Shown one piece after another: positions 48,463 through 58,269 of a stretch of 64,000 bases of DNA. Below the pieces are notes generated by a model, which searched no databases, was not told the DNA's origin, and saw only the letters and a program-made list of their open reading frames with translations. This DNA is from Bacillota bacterium. GTDB taxonomy: Bacteria > Bacillota > Clostridia > Oscillospirales > Ruminococcaceae. The stretch spans positions 16,996 to 80,995 of the forward strand of contig JAEWRN010000033.1 in assembly GCA_023460035.1 (NCBI GenBank), in the 5' to 3' direction. Both the position numbers and the translations under genes were made by a program. Position 1 is the first letter of the stretch. The number at the start of each line of letters is the position of its first letter.

Positions 48463-49710
48463 TTACAGCCAGTTTGCAAACACACCGGCAATCAGCACCG
48501 AAGAGATGGTGACGGTGGTGAAGCCGCCAACGATCATCTGGGGCAGCATGCTGTCCATCAGGTACTGGTTCTCCTCCGGGGTCTCGGCAAGTGCCTTCGA
48601 AGCCTCGGTGGTGAGAATCAGGTTGGACGGGAAGCCGTACAGCGCAGTCAGCGCGGTGGCAAACGCCATGTACGGGCTGATCTTGAGGGCTTTGCCGACA
48701 AAGATTGAAACAATACCCATGCCGATGACACCGGTGACAATAACCAGCAGCATCGGGACAATCATCGCAGCGATATCGGTCGGGCTGGCAGTTCTGAGCC
48801 CGTTGAACACGAGCATCATCAGCGCAAACACGATGAAGTTGAAACAGCCGCATTTTTGCAGCAGGTTTTTCTCCAAGAAGCCCAGCTCGGTGAACACAAT
48901 GCCGAGGACCAGCGCCCACACCATGCCGCTGATCTTCATGTTGATGCCGGGGATTGTGATGGTGCCAAGGTAGAAGGCGCCAATGGCAACAATCGACAGC
49001 TTGGTCAGCGCAAAGGCAGTGCCAAAGAATTTGGCGGGCACGCTGGGGATGAGCTTTTTGCCTTCCGGCGCGGCCGTGGCAATTTTGCCGTTGGCTTCAT
49101 CCAGCTTACCAGTGGCTGCAACTACTTTCGCGTTGCCGCTGCGGTACTCTTTCACCAGACGAGCGCCCTCTTTTTTCAGGCAAACCGCAGTGATGGGGTA
49201 ACCGGCAAAGCCCTGAACCACCATCATGACAGTGGCAAACAGCGCAGCAGCAGGCAGGCCCGCAGCGGTAGCAGCCTCGGTCATAATCTTGGTTGCAACG
49301 ATACCGCCGGTAAGGGGGGGCAAGCCGGCAATCACCATGGCTTTGTCCACCGCACCGGTAAGCACCAAAATCCAGGCCAGCAGGCACATGCCCACAAGAC
49401 CGGCAAGGCAGGTGACAATGGTTTTCCACTGTTTGCCCAGCTCGCGCAGGCTGATGGTGGTGCCCATGTGCACGACCAACAGATACGGGGCCAGCATGCC
49501 GATGAGGGTCGCGCTCAGGCCACTGGTCTCAATGATCTCGGTGGGCAAAAATGTCCAATAGCCGAGCAAGAAGAGCACCGCAATGACAAAGACCGACGGT
49601 ACCCATGCCTTTGTTGCCGTACCCACCAAATCACCAATCATGTAAATGCATGAAATGATGAAAAAGCAGATCAGCGGGTTGGAGCTAATAAAAGTTTTTA
49701 CTGCTTCCAC
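48463..49710 (-). CDS. Membrane transporter, sodium/glutamate symporter-like
   Basis: A 415-aa protein with about 11-12 hydrophobic helices. GLPPLTGGIVATKIMTEAA and YGFPSNLILTTEASKALAET recall the re-entrant loops of ESS/GltS-type and 2-hydroxycarboxylate carriers, and clostridial homologues are often annotated as Na+/glutamate symporters. The specificity is not shown by sequence. The start is GTG at 49710 with AGAGGAGG upstream; no ATG is available. The leader is long (about 285 bases) and GC-rich with a strong small hairpin, so post-initiation regulation is possible. Confidence 0.7.
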   Translation of the reverse strand: MEAVKTFISSNPLICFFIISCIYMIGDLVGTATKAWVPSVFVIAVLFLLGYWTFLPTEIIETSGLSATLIGMLAPYLLVVHMGTTISLRELGKQWKTIVTCLAGLVGMCLLAWILVLTGAVDKAMVIAGLPPLTGGIVATKIMTEAATAAGLPAAALFATVMMVVQGFAGYPITAVCLKKEGARLVKEYRSGNAKVVAATGKLDEANGKIATAAPEGKKLIPSVPAKFFGTAFALTKLSIVAIGAFYLGTITIPGINMKISGMVWALVLGIVFTELGFLEKNLLQKCGCFNFIVFALMMLVFNGLRTASPTDIAAMIVPMLLVIVTGVIGMGIVSIFVGKALKISPYMAFATALTALYGFPSNLILTTEASKALAETPEENQYLMDSMLPQMIVGGFTTVTISSVLIAGVFANWL

Positions 49711-50145
49711 GATTTAGTTTCCTCCTCTTTTGGGGCACCGGCTCACAAATAAACAGCTGCCGCCGCGTGAAACACCCGCGCCCTTTTTTGCTTCTGCCTT
49801 TGCACGGTTTGGCCGCACCGAACAAAAATGACACACCACCTGCACCGAAGTACCGCGGTGAAAAAGCCGCACAGAACCGGGGGCACCCCTGCCCCCGATG
49901 CACCCGCCAAACTGGCGCGGTGAAACTTTATTGCTTTTATGTACGAAAGTTTATTGCTTGCAGCAATGAAAGTTTTGGAAATTTGTTAATATGTATTATA
50001 AATGTTCTCTACCCTGATTGCAAATTCTTTTTTTGCTGTGACCGGTTTTCCGCAAAGTTGCCAACTTAAACTTTTATTTTTTGCCGTTTTTTGTAGAATA
50101 CGCGAATTGTATTTTTATACAATTCATTTGTTCCGTTGATATGCG
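49711..50145 (-). promoter_or_regulatory. Long leader and promoter region of the transporter gene
   Basis: About 435 bases without a gene. On the minus strand a TATAAT near 49999-50004 could start transcription, leaving a leader of about 285 bases. It includes the perfect hairpin CGGGGGCA-GGGG-TGCCCCCG-type stem (about 49877-49897) and two copies of AGCAATAAA[C/G]TTTC (about 49923-49960). I cannot match it to a known riboswitch. A 22-bp palindrome GAATTGTAT-TTTT-ATACAATTC lies at 50104-50125. Confidence 0.45.
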
Positions 50146-50194
50146 AAAAAAAGTAACGCGCAGAAACCTTTCTTTCACGGTTTCTGCGCGTTAC
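50146..50194 (-). terminator. Terminator after nagA
   Basis: GTAACGCGCAGAAACC (50153-50168) and GGTTTCTGCGCGTTAC (50179-50194) form a perfect 16-bp stem; seven T follow on the minus strand. Confidence 0.9.
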
Positions 50195-50229
50195 CGGCAG
50201 TACATTTTATTCAATGCTTTTTGTGGTTT

Positions 50230-51363
50230 TTATACAATTCTTTTGCCGCCAATGACAACGGCCTTAATGTTAAGCCCTTTGTCCAGCAGCACGACATCGG
50301 CGCGTTTGCCCTCGGACAGGCTGCCGATTTCGTCGTACAGGCCCACCGATTTTGCGGGGTTTGCCGTGGCGGCACGCAGCGCCGCTTCCAGCGGCACCCC
50401 AAACGAGACGGCGCGCTTCATGCACTCGGACAGCGGGGTGGCGCTGCCGGCAATGGTGCCGTCGGCCAGGGTTGCTTTGCCCTCTTTCACATGCACTTCC
50501 TGCCCGCCCAGCGTGTAGTCACCATTCGGCATGCCGGCTGCGCGCATCGCGTCGCTGATCAGGCACACACGCTCGTCGCCAAACAGCCGAAATGCGGTGC
50601 GCACGACCGCCGGGTGCAGGTGAATACCGTCAGAAATCAGCTCGACATACTCCGCACGCTCTACTGCCGCGCCGATTAGCCCCGGCTCGCGGTGGTTCAG
50701 CGGCGGCATGGCGTTGAACAGGTGGGTTACATGGTCCGCACCGGCAAAGAAGCCCGCTTTGGACTGCTCGTAATTCGCGGCGGTGTGCGCCAGCGACACC
50801 CAGCAGCGGCGGCAGGCGTGGGCGATAAATTCGGTCGCGCCCGGCAATTCCGGCGCGACATCGACAAGGCGCACCGCGCCGCCCGACGCTTCGTACAGGC
50901 GGTCAAACATGTCAATGTCCGGGTCGATGATGTTCTTTTCTGCCTGCGCGCCCTTTTTGGCCTTCGAGAAAAAGGGGCCTTCCATGTTAATGCCGCGCAG
51001 CACCGCGCCGCCGCGGTCTGCATTCACCAGCGGGGCAGCGGTTTTGAACACCCCGGCAAGGTCCTGCTCGGGCAGGGCCATGCTGGTGCCCAAAAAGCTG
51101 GTGACACCGCGCCGCGCCAGAAACGCGGCGATGGTATCGACCGATTCTACCGTGCCGTCGCAAAAATCGCAGCCGGCCGAACCGTGAATATGAATGTCCA
51201 CCATACCCGGCACCACATAGCACCCGGATGCATCCAGCACTTCTTCCTCTTTGGTGTCAAGGCCGCTGGGCGCAATACGGGTAATGCGATCGCCTGTTAA
51301 AATCAGGTCGTGGGGCTCAAAAAAATAGTTTTGGGTGAACAGGTTTCCGTTTTTGATCTGCAT
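50230..51363 (-). CDS. nagA: N-acetylglucosamine-6-phosphate deacetylase
   Basis: A 377-aa metal-dependent hydrolase that removes acetate from GlcNAc-6-phosphate, giving the substrate of NagB. VVPGMVDIHIHGSAGCDFCD is the amidohydrolase metal site opening; GINMEGPFFSKAKKGAQ (metal-binding Glu), VSLAHTAANY (His), THLFNAMPPLNHREPGLIGA (substrate loop) and LISDAMRAAG (catalytic Asp) are all present. The start at 51363 has GGAGGT. It is separate from nagB and stands between the transporter and the alpha-glucosidase gene. Confidence 0.95.
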   Translation of the reverse strand: MQIKNGNLFTQNYFFEPHDLILTGDRITRIAPSGLDTKEEEVLDASGCYVVPGMVDIHIHGSAGCDFCDGTVESVDTIAAFLARRGVTSFLGTSMALPEQDLAGVFKTAAPLVNADRGGAVLRGINMEGPFFSKAKKGAQAEKNIIDPDIDMFDRLYEASGGAVRLVDVAPELPGATEFIAHACRRCWVSLAHTAANYEQSKAGFFAGADHVTHLFNAMPPLNHREPGLIGAAVERAEYVELISDGIHLHPAVVRTAFRLFGDERVCLISDAMRAAGMPNGDYTLGGQEVHVKEGKATLADGTIAGSATPLSECMKRAVSFGVPLEAALRAATANPAKSVGLYDEIGSLSEGKRADVVLLDKGLNIKAVVIGGKRIV

Positions 51364-51430
51364 AAAAAATACCTCCGGTTGTGTTCTGCCGCTGCGGGGC
51401 TGCCTGCCTGTGCCCCGTGTGCGGCAGTGC

Positions 51431-53347
51431 TTAAAATGGTTTGTTTGCGTGCTTTGACAGGCTGACGAGCCGCAAAATTTCGGCTTCATAAGGGCGCAAC
51501 ATCTGCTGTTGCTGCCCGTAGCTGTTATAAACCAGGCGCGTGTTGTCCGGCAGCGGCGGGCGCACGGCATCCTCTGCGGTGAGGTTCAGCAGAACAAGAT
51601 ACTGCTCGCCCTCGCCGGTGCGGGTATAGCAGAACAGGTCTTTATACCCGGGGTACTGCTGTTCAAACGCGCCGGTTGCAAAAACCGGGTGCGCGCGGCG
51701 CAGCCAAAGCAGTTTTTGGTAGGCGTGCAGCACCGACTCGGGGTCGTCCTGCTCGGCGGCGGCGTTCCACTGCGGGCCGTCGGTGGGCATGCGCAGCCAC
51801 GGGGTAGCGGTAGTAAACCCGCCGCCCGGCCCGGCTGCCCACGGCATGGGGGTGCGCGCATAGTCTCGCGTGCCGCACAGCACCTTGGCAAACGCCTGCT
51901 GCGGTGTCATTTTGTGCAGAAGCTCGTGGTACAAGTTGATACTTTCAATGTCGCGCAGCTCTTCCACCGCATCAAACGGCAGGTTGACGAGCCCAAGCTC
52001 TTGCCCCTGATACAAAAACGGCGTGCCTTTGAGCGTGAGCTGCAACACCGCCAGCAGCTTTGCCAGCGGGACGCGGTGCTGCCCTGCCGGGTCGATTTTG
52101 CCCAGCATGCGGGGGTTGTCGTGGTTGTCCCAAAAAATGCTCATACGGCAGTTGTCCGGCATGCCCTGCATCCATTTGACATAGTATTCGCGCAAATAGC
52201 GCAGGTCGTACACATAGTCGTCAAACCGGGTATGGCCCGGCGTTTCCAGCTGGTCAAAGTTAAACACCATGTCCAGCACGCCGCGCTCGCGCGCCGTAAG
52301 CTGCTTTGCCATTTCAAGGCCGACACCCGGCGTTTCGCCCACCATAATTGCCTTGTGCGGGGCAAAGGCCGCTTCGCGCAATTCGTGTAAATACTCGTGC
52401 AGGTGCGGGCCGTAAAAATAGTGCTCAATACCGGTAAAGCCCATCAGGTTGCCCACCGGCACACTGCCGTCTGCCAGTGTGGCCTTTGAAACATAGTTGA
52501 TGACGTCCATACGAAACCCGTCAACACCCTTGTCCAGCCACCAGTTCACAATGTCGGCCACCTCGGCCCGCAGCGCGGGGTTGTCCCAGTTGAGGTCCAT
52601 CTGCTTTTTAGAAAACAGGTGCAGCGCCCACTGCCCCACTTCGGGGTAATAGTTCCATGCCGGGCCCGAAAAAAAGCTGGTCCAGTTATTGGGCGGGGCA
52701 TCGGGCGTGCCGTCCTGCCAAATGTAATAATCGTGGTAGGGGCTGTTTTTGTCTTTGCAGGCCGCCTGAAACCACGGGTGTTCGTCTGACGTGTGGTTGA
52801 CCACCAAATCCATGATCAATTTCATGCCGCGCCCGTGCGCCTCTTTGAGCAGACAGTCAAAGTCCTGCATCGTGCCGTATTCCGGGTGAATGGCGCGGTA
52901 GTCGCTGATGTCGTAGCCGTTGTCGTCCATGGGGCTGGCGTAAACCGGCGAAAGCCACAGCGCCGTGACCCCCAGTTTTTCAAGGTAGGGTAGTTGCTGC
53001 AAAATGCCCGCAAGGTCGCCCACCCCGTCGCCGTTTGCGTCTTTAAAACTGCGCGGGTAGATTTGGTAAAAAATGTCCTGCGCAAACCGCATTTTTTGGG
53101 GGCCCTGCACCGGGGTGACCGGCGGCGGGGCCATGTTGACCAGCGTGAGCAGCGTGTCGGCAAACCCTTCGCCCACCATACCCTTGGCAAGGCGGCAGGC
53201 CCGCTCAATCGTCATATGAGAGATCAGAGGGTTCGTCAGCCATTTTTCGCTTTTGCCGATTTGCAACAGTAATTTGTCCAGTACGTCGTGCCCGACAGGG
53301 GACTTCCACAATTCATAAAGTGTGCTTTTTTGCGTCAGCTTTCCCAT
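51431..53347 (-). CDS. GH13 alpha-glucosidase/alpha-amylase family enzyme with N-terminal helical domain
   Basis: A 638-aa cytosolic glycoside hydrolase. Residues 1-85 are a helical extension (LYELWKSPVGHDVLDKLLLQ) seen in some clostridial GH13 proteins. The barrel holds the GH13 regions: DLVVNHTSDEHPWF, GVDGFRMDVINY (nucleophile Asp), MVGETPG (acid/base Glu) and FWDNHDNPRM (stabilising Asp). Region II and the ISDYRAIHPEYGTMQDFD segment point to the oligo-1,6-glucosidase/maltase or trehalose-6-phosphate hydrolase group (GH13_31/29). No signal peptide. It probably breaks down glycogen or imported malto-oligosaccharides, opposite the divergent glg operon. Start at 53347 has AGGAGGT. Confidence 0.9.
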   Translation of the reverse strand: MGKLTQKSTLYELWKSPVGHDVLDKLLLQIGKSEKWLTNPLISHMTIERACRLAKGMVGEGFADTLLTLVNMAPPPVTPVQGPQKMRFAQDIFYQIYPRSFKDANGDGVGDLAGILQQLPYLEKLGVTALWLSPVYASPMDDNGYDISDYRAIHPEYGTMQDFDCLLKEAHGRGMKLIMDLVVNHTSDEHPWFQAACKDKNSPYHDYYIWQDGTPDAPPNNWTSFFSGPAWNYYPEVGQWALHLFSKKQMDLNWDNPALRAEVADIVNWWLDKGVDGFRMDVINYVSKATLADGSVPVGNLMGFTGIEHYFYGPHLHEYLHELREAAFAPHKAIMVGETPGVGLEMAKQLTARERGVLDMVFNFDQLETPGHTRFDDYVYDLRYLREYYVKWMQGMPDNCRMSIFWDNHDNPRMLGKIDPAGQHRVPLAKLLAVLQLTLKGTPFLYQGQELGLVNLPFDAVEELRDIESINLYHELLHKMTPQQAFAKVLCGTRDYARTPMPWAAGPGGGFTTATPWLRMPTDGPQWNAAAEQDDPESVLHAYQKLLWLRRAHPVFATGAFEQQYPGYKDLFCYTRTGEGEQYLVLLNLTAEDAVRPPLPDNTRLVYNSYGQQQQMLRPYEAEILRLVSLSKHANKPF

Positions 53348-53553
53348 TGCAAAGGTACCTCCTTCACCAGCCCTTTTGGGTAAAAGGGCAAACCAGCCAA
53401 ACTTCGCCGGTAACACACTGGCCCCGGCAAACCGGTACAGGCCCCGCCTGTTATTTTACTTTTCACTGTTTTTCGTGCCACCGGGCCACTTGCCCGGGTG
53501 GGGATGAATTTGTCACATTGCCCGCTTTGCCGTGCAAAAAATGTTCTGTATTC

Positions 53554-53581
53554 ACTATAAAACAAGTACGCGGGATGTCAA
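53554..53581 (-). promoter_or_regulatory. Promoter of the GH13 gene
   Basis: On the minus strand TTGACA (53581-53576) and TATAGT (53559-53554) are separated by 16 bases. The leader is about 200 bases. Confidence 0.7.
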
Positions 53582-53802
53582 GGGCCAGTGTTGTCGGTTT
53601 TGGACAAATTTTTACATTTGTAACCCAACGGCACCCCAAACACGCTGCCCGGCAGGCCGCGCCCCACACCTGCGCGCTCCGTTTTTTCCGCCGGGTGCAG
53701 ACAGTGTCTTTACTTGCCCCAAAAATGCCATATCTTTGTGCTTTTTAAACAAAACTAAGTTTTATAAATGTAAATTGATTGATATTTTTGCTTAAAAACA
53801 CT

Positions 53803-53830
53803 TTGAAAACAGTTCTCAGTTATGTTAAAA
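53803..53830 (+). promoter_or_regulatory. Promoter of the glgBCDA operon
   Basis: TTGAAA (53803-53808) and TTAAAA (53825-53830) are 16 bases apart, 53 bases before the glgB start. Confidence 0.5.
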
Positions 53831-53882
53831 TGTGGGTAGTAAAACTTGCGGCAAACACGGCTTGCAGGTCCCATAAGGGGGA

Positions 53883-55886
53883 ATGGTTTTGGAGTACGGG
53901 CAAAATGGAGATTTTGGATTGCCGGTCTATTTGTTTAAACAGGGCACCAATTTTGAGAGCTATGACTTTTTTGGCGTGCACCCGGTGGTGCTGGACGGTG
54001 AAAACGGGCTGATGTTCCGCGTGTGGGCCCCCGCTGCCGAGGCCGTGAGCCTTGTGGGCGAATTTAACGGGTGGGACCCCGCCGCGCAGCCGATGGAAAA
54101 TGTGCGCAGTAGCGGTGTGTGGGAGCTGTTTACCACCCTGCCGCACGAATATGACATTTACAAATACTGCGTGACGCAAAAGGGCGGCAAAGTGGTGTTA
54201 AAAGCCGACCCCTATGCGTTTCACGCCGAAACCCGCCCCGCCAGCGGCAGCCGTGTGGTCGATTTAGCGGGTTACCACTGGCAGGACGCCGCTTGGCTGC
54301 GGCTGCGCCGTGAGCGCGACCCGATGAACAGCCCGATGAATATTTATGAGGTGCACGCGGGGTCGTGGCGCACCTACCCGGACGGCAGCCCGCTGAACTA
54401 CCGCGCCCTTGCGGGCGAGCTGATCCCCTACCTGAAAGACATGGGCTTTACCCATGCAGAGCTGATGCCGCTGGCCGAATACCCGTTTGACGGCAGCTGG
54501 GGGTACCAGGTGACCGGCTATTACGCGCCGACCAGCCGCTACGGCACCCCGGCCGACTTTATGTTTTTTGTGGACGCCTGCCACCAAAACGGCATTGGCG
54601 TGATTATGGACTGGGTGCCCGCGCATTTCCCGCGGGACGAATTTGGCCTTGCCAAATTTGACGGCACATGCTGCTATGAAAACCCCGACCCGCTGCGCGG
54701 CGAGCACAAGGAGTGGGGCACACTGGTGTTTGACTTTGGCAACGGGGCCGTGCAGAGCTTTTTGATTTCGAACGCGCTGTACTGGCTGCAAAAGTACCAT
54801 ATTGACGGGCTGCGGGTGGATGCCGTGGCCAGCATGCTGTACCTTGACTACGGCCGCAAAAAAGGCGAATGGCGCCCAAACAAAAACGGCGGGCGCGAAA
54901 ATTTAGAGGCCGTCACCTTTTTGCAGCGGCTCAACCGTGCGGTGGGCGAGCGCGCGCCCGGTACGCTGATGATTGCCGAGGAGAGCACCGCTTGGCCGCT
55001 GGTGACAAGGCCCCCGATGGACGGCGGGCTGGGCTTTCACTTTAAATGGAACATGGGCTGGATGAACGACGTGCTGCAATACATGTCTACTGACCCGTTT
55101 TTCCGCAAGGGCATTCACGACAAGCTGACCTTCAGCTTTTTCTACGCGTTCAGCGAAAACTTTATTCTGCCCATCAGCCACGACGAGGTGGTGCACGGCA
55201 AATGCAGCCTGCTGAACAAAATGCCCGGCAGTTATGACGAAAAGTTTGCCCAGCTGCGGGCCTTTTACGGGTATATGGCCGCCCACCCCGGCAAAAAGCT
55301 GCTGTTTATGGGGCAGGAGATTGGCCAGTTTTCAGAGTGGAGCGAAGCGCACGAGCTGGATTGGAACCTGTTGGAATACGAGCGCCACCGCCAGATGCAG
55401 GACTGTGTGCGCACCCTGAACCACCTGTACCGCAAAACCCCGGCGCTGTGGCGTGCCGACAGCAGCTGGGACGGCTTTGAGTGGGTGGTGCCGGACGACG
55501 ACAGCCAAAGCGTGATTGTGTTCCGGCGCAAGGACGGTGAGGGCGGCGAAGTGATTGCCGCGTGCAACTTTACCCCCGTCACGCGCGAAAACTACCAGTT
55601 TGGCGTGCCGCGGCCCGGCACTTACCGGGTGCTGTTCTGCTCGGACGATGCGCAGTTCGGCGGCGCCGGTATCCCGCTGGGCACCGCCATTAGCCGGCGC
55701 GAGCCCATGCACGGGCTGCCGCACAGCATTCGTGTGACACTGCCCGCCTTTTGCGCCGTCTATTTTGAGGTACCGCCCAAAGAAAAAACAACGGCAAAAA
55801 CAGTGCCGTTGACAGAGTTTCTGCCAAAACCCGCCGGCGAGGCAGCCCCCATACCCCGCGCCGACGGCAGCGCCCCCTGCCGGTGA
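53883..55886 (+). CDS. glgB: 1,4-alpha-glucan branching enzyme
   Basis: A 667-aa branching enzyme that makes the alpha-1,6 bonds of glycogen. Residues about 25-125 are a CBM48 domain (MFRVWAPAAEAVSLVGEFNG). The GH13 barrel has WVPAHFPRDEFG, DGLRVDAVASMLYLDYGRK (nucleophile Asp), LMIAEESTAWP (acid/base Glu) and LPISHDEVVHGK (stabilising Asp); EVHAGSW and the Y-D-Y-R/K motif are typical of GlgB. The C-terminal beta domain ends in a proline-rich tail. Start at 53883 follows AAGGGGG. First gene of the glycogen operon. Confidence 0.96.
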   Translation: MVLEYGQNGDFGLPVYLFKQGTNFESYDFFGVHPVVLDGENGLMFRVWAPAAEAVSLVGEFNGWDPAAQPMENVRSSGVWELFTTLPHEYDIYKYCVTQKGGKVVLKADPYAFHAETRPASGSRVVDLAGYHWQDAAWLRLRRERDPMNSPMNIYEVHAGSWRTYPDGSPLNYRALAGELIPYLKDMGFTHAELMPLAEYPFDGSWGYQVTGYYAPTSRYGTPADFMFFVDACHQNGIGVIMDWVPAHFPRDEFGLAKFDGTCCYENPDPLRGEHKEWGTLVFDFGNGAVQSFLISNALYWLQKYHIDGLRVDAVASMLYLDYGRKKGEWRPNKNGGRENLEAVTFLQRLNRAVGERAPGTLMIAEESTAWPLVTRPPMDGGLGFHFKWNMGWMNDVLQYMSTDPFFRKGIHDKLTFSFFYAFSENFILPISHDEVVHGKCSLLNKMPGSYDEKFAQLRAFYGYMAAHPGKKLLFMGQEIGQFSEWSEAHELDWNLLEYERHRQMQDCVRTLNHLYRKTPALWRADSSWDGFEWVVPDDDSQSVIVFRRKDGEGGEVIAACNFTPVTRENYQFGVPRPGTYRVLFCSDDAQFGGAGIPLGTAISRREPMHGLPHSIRVTLPAFCAVYFEVPPKEKTTAKTVPLTEFLPKPAGEAAPIPRADGSAPCR

Positions 55887-55917
55887 ACCGGTAAACCGCA
55901 AAAAAGGAGTTTTCAAC

Positions 55918-57123
55918 ATGAAAGAATGCATTGCCATGCTGCTTGCCGGTGGCCAGGGCTCGCGTTTATACGCCCTGACCCAAAAGCTTGCAAAGCCCGC
56001 TGTCCCGTTTGGCGGCAAATACCGCATCATTGATTTCCCGCTGTCCAACTGCGTCAACTCCGGCATCGACACCGTGGGCATTTTGACACAGTATCAGCCA
56101 CTGGTGCTCAACGAGTACATTGGCAACGGCCAGCCGTGGGACCTTGACCGGCTGCACGGCGGGGTGCATGTGCTGCCCCCCTACCAAAAAGCAAGCGGCA
56201 GCGACTGGTACAAAGGCACTGCAAACGCCATTTACCAAAACATCAACTTTATTGACAGCTACGAGCCGGAATATGTGCTGATTTTATCCGGCGACCACAT
56301 TTATAAAATGGATTACGCCAAGATGCTGGATTTTCATAAACAGCGCCAGGCCGACTGCACCATTGCGGTGCTGGAGGTACCCTGGGCGGACACGAGCCGC
56401 TTTGGTATTATGACCACCGACGCCGACGGCGTGATTACCCGTTTTGAAGAAAAGCCGAAAAAAGCGGAGTCGAACCTTGCCTCGATGGGCATTTATATTT
56501 TCAGCTGGAAAAAGCTGCGCGCCTACCTGGAGCAGGATGAAGAGGACAAAAAAAGCGCGAACGATTTTGGCAAAAATATCATCCCCGCCATGCTGGACAG
56601 TGCCCAGCGGCTGGTAGCCTACCCGTTTGAGGGCTACTGGAAAGACGTCGGCACCATTGAAAGCCTGTGGGAAGCAAATATGGACCTGCTGGACCCCAGC
56701 ATGCCGCTGGATGTGTGGGACGAAAGCTGGAAAATTTACGCCCGCACACCCGCCCAGCCGCCGCACCACCTGTCGTCGCTGGCCCATGTGGAAAACGCGA
56801 TGATCACCGAGGGGTGCGAAGTAGACGGCGAAGTGGATTTCAGCATCCTGTTTTCTAATGTGCATGTGGGGGCGGGTGCCGTGGTGCGCGACTCGATTGT
56901 AATGCCCGGCTGCGTGATTGAGGACGGCGCGCAGATTAACTATGCCATTCTGGCCGAAAATGTCACCGTCAAAAAGGGCGCCATCATCGGCGCGCGGCCC
57001 GAGCATATGGAGGACCTTGAAAAATGGGGCGTCGCCGTGGTGGGCGAGGGGGTCACGGTGGGGCCCGGTGCCAAGGTAGGGCCAAAAGCCATGATCTCGC
57101 AGGACGTCAAGGAGGTGCTCTGA
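55918..57123 (+). CDS. glgC: Glucose-1-phosphate adenylyltransferase
   Basis: A 401-aa ADP-glucose pyrophosphorylase, the first committed step of glycogen synthesis. MLLAGGQGSRLYALTQKLAK is the nucleotide-binding loop, KPAVPFGGKYRIIDFPLSNC the conserved substrate segment, ILSGDHIYKMDY holds the metal Asp, and FEEKPKKAESN the glucose-1-phosphate site. The C terminus is a left-handed beta helix of hexapeptide repeats. It pairs with GlgD next door; in Firmicutes the GlgC/GlgD hetero-oligomer is the active form. Start has AAAAGGAG. Confidence 0.97.
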   Translation: MKECIAMLLAGGQGSRLYALTQKLAKPAVPFGGKYRIIDFPLSNCVNSGIDTVGILTQYQPLVLNEYIGNGQPWDLDRLHGGVHVLPPYQKASGSDWYKGTANAIYQNINFIDSYEPEYVLILSGDHIYKMDYAKMLDFHKQRQADCTIAVLEVPWADTSRFGIMTTDADGVITRFEEKPKKAESNLASMGIYIFSWKKLRAYLEQDEEDKKSANDFGKNIIPAMLDSAQRLVAYPFEGYWKDVGTIESLWEANMDLLDPSMPLDVWDESWKIYARTPAQPPHHLSSLAHVENAMITEGCEVDGEVDFSILFSNVHVGAGAVVRDSIVMPGCVIEDGAQINYAILAENVTVKKGAIIGARPEHMEDLEKWGVAVVGEGVTVGPGAKVGPKAMISQDVKEVL

Positions 57124-57124
57124 T

Positions 57125-58243
57125 ATGGTCAATCTCAACGCGATGGGGATCGTGTTCCCCAATATGCACGATTCGGTCATCCCCGACCTGACGGCGCACC
57201 GCACGATGGCCAGTGTGCCATTTGCCGGCCGCTACCGGCTGATCGACTTCGTGCTGTCCGGCATGGTGCTGGCCGGGGTGCAGAATGTGGGCGTGATCGT
57301 CAAAAAGAACTACCAAAGCCTGATGGACCATTTGGGCAGCGGGCGTGAATGGGACCTTGCGCGCAAGCGCGGCGGGCTGAAAATCTTCCCGCCCAGCGGG
57401 TATTCCAGCTACGAATACCACGGCCGCATTGGGGCGCTGAAAGGTATTTTGGCCTACATTGAAAGCGCAAAAGAAAAATATGTCATCTTGGCCGACTGCG
57501 ACGTGGTGTGCGACCTTGACTATGCCGAGCTGATTGAGCGGCACGCCGCAAGCGGCGCGGACGTGACCATTGCCTACACCAAAGAAAAAATGACCCCCGC
57601 ACTGATGAGCAATAATGTCTCGCTGGCCATGGCCCCATCGGGCCGGGTGCGCGAGCTGATGATCAACGACGAACAAACCGGCCGGCGCAACCTGTCAATG
57701 GGGGTGCTGGTGATGGGCCGGGAGTTTCTCACCGAAACCATCCGCAGCGCGTATTCGCGCGGGCTGGTGAAATTTGAGCAGGAAATTCTGGCCAAAAACC
57801 TGGACACCATTAAGGTTTACGGCTACGAGTATACCGGCTACCGCAGCCGCATTGCCGACATGGCAAGCTATTTTGACGCCAACATGCAGCTGTTGTACCG
57901 CGAAAATTTAAACCGGCTGCTGCCGGAGGGCCGCCCCATTTACACCAAGGTGCGCGACGAGGCACCGGTGCGGTACACCGTGGGCTGCAAGGTAAAAAAC
58001 TGCACGGTGGCCGACGGCTGTATTATTGAGGGCGAAGTGGAAAACTGCGTGATCTTCCGCGGGGTGACCATTGGCAAGGATGCCGTTGTAAAAAACTGCG
58101 TTTTAATGCAGAACACCGCCGTGGCCCCCGGGGTGCGCATGGATTATGTGATTACCGATAAAGACGTGACCATCACCGAAGGGCAATATCTCGGCGGCAC
58201 CCGCAGTTTTCAGGTGTATGTCAAAAAAGGGTCGACCGTATAG
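57125..58243 (+). CDS. glgD: GlgD, regulatory subunit of ADP-glucose pyrophosphorylase
   Basis: A 372-aa GlgC homologue that begins NAMGIVFPNMHDSVIPDLTA; the GGxGxRL nucleotide loop is missing, as in all GlgD proteins, so it is catalytically silent but activates GlgC. VPFAGRYRLIDFVLSGMVLA and the C-terminal hexapeptide repeat domain (KNCTVADGCIIEGEVENCVI) are retained. The start lies 1 base after the glgC stop with an AAGGAGG site inside the end of glgC. Confidence 0.95.
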   Translation: MVNLNAMGIVFPNMHDSVIPDLTAHRTMASVPFAGRYRLIDFVLSGMVLAGVQNVGVIVKKNYQSLMDHLGSGREWDLARKRGGLKIFPPSGYSSYEYHGRIGALKGILAYIESAKEKYVILADCDVVCDLDYAELIERHAASGADVTIAYTKEKMTPALMSNNVSLAMAPSGRVRELMINDEQTGRRNLSMGVLVMGREFLTETIRSAYSRGLVKFEQEILAKNLDTIKVYGYEYTGYRSRIADMASYFDANMQLLYRENLNRLLPEGRPIYTKVRDEAPVRYTVGCKVKNCTVADGCIIEGEVENCVIFRGVTIGKDAVVKNCVLMQNTAVAPGVRMDYVITDKDVTITEGQYLGGTRSFQVYVKKGSTV

Positions 58244-58269
58244 TGCATTGACGGAAAGGAGAACCGGGT

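Larger units (their letters stand above)
53348..53882. other. Divergent intergenic region between GH13 and glg operons
   Basis: About 535 bases without a supported gene. It holds the minus-strand promoter at 53554-53581 and the plus-strand promoter at 53803-53830. The middle part is AT-rich. I see no clear operator palindrome. Confidence 0.6.

Noticed and set aside
50112..50240. 14-base direct repeat TTTTTATACAATTC (50112-50125 and 50227-50240) as a possible att or target-site duplication
   Set aside because: Only the nagA terminator and intergenic DNA lie between the copies; the second copy is partly nagA coding sequence. Probably chance.
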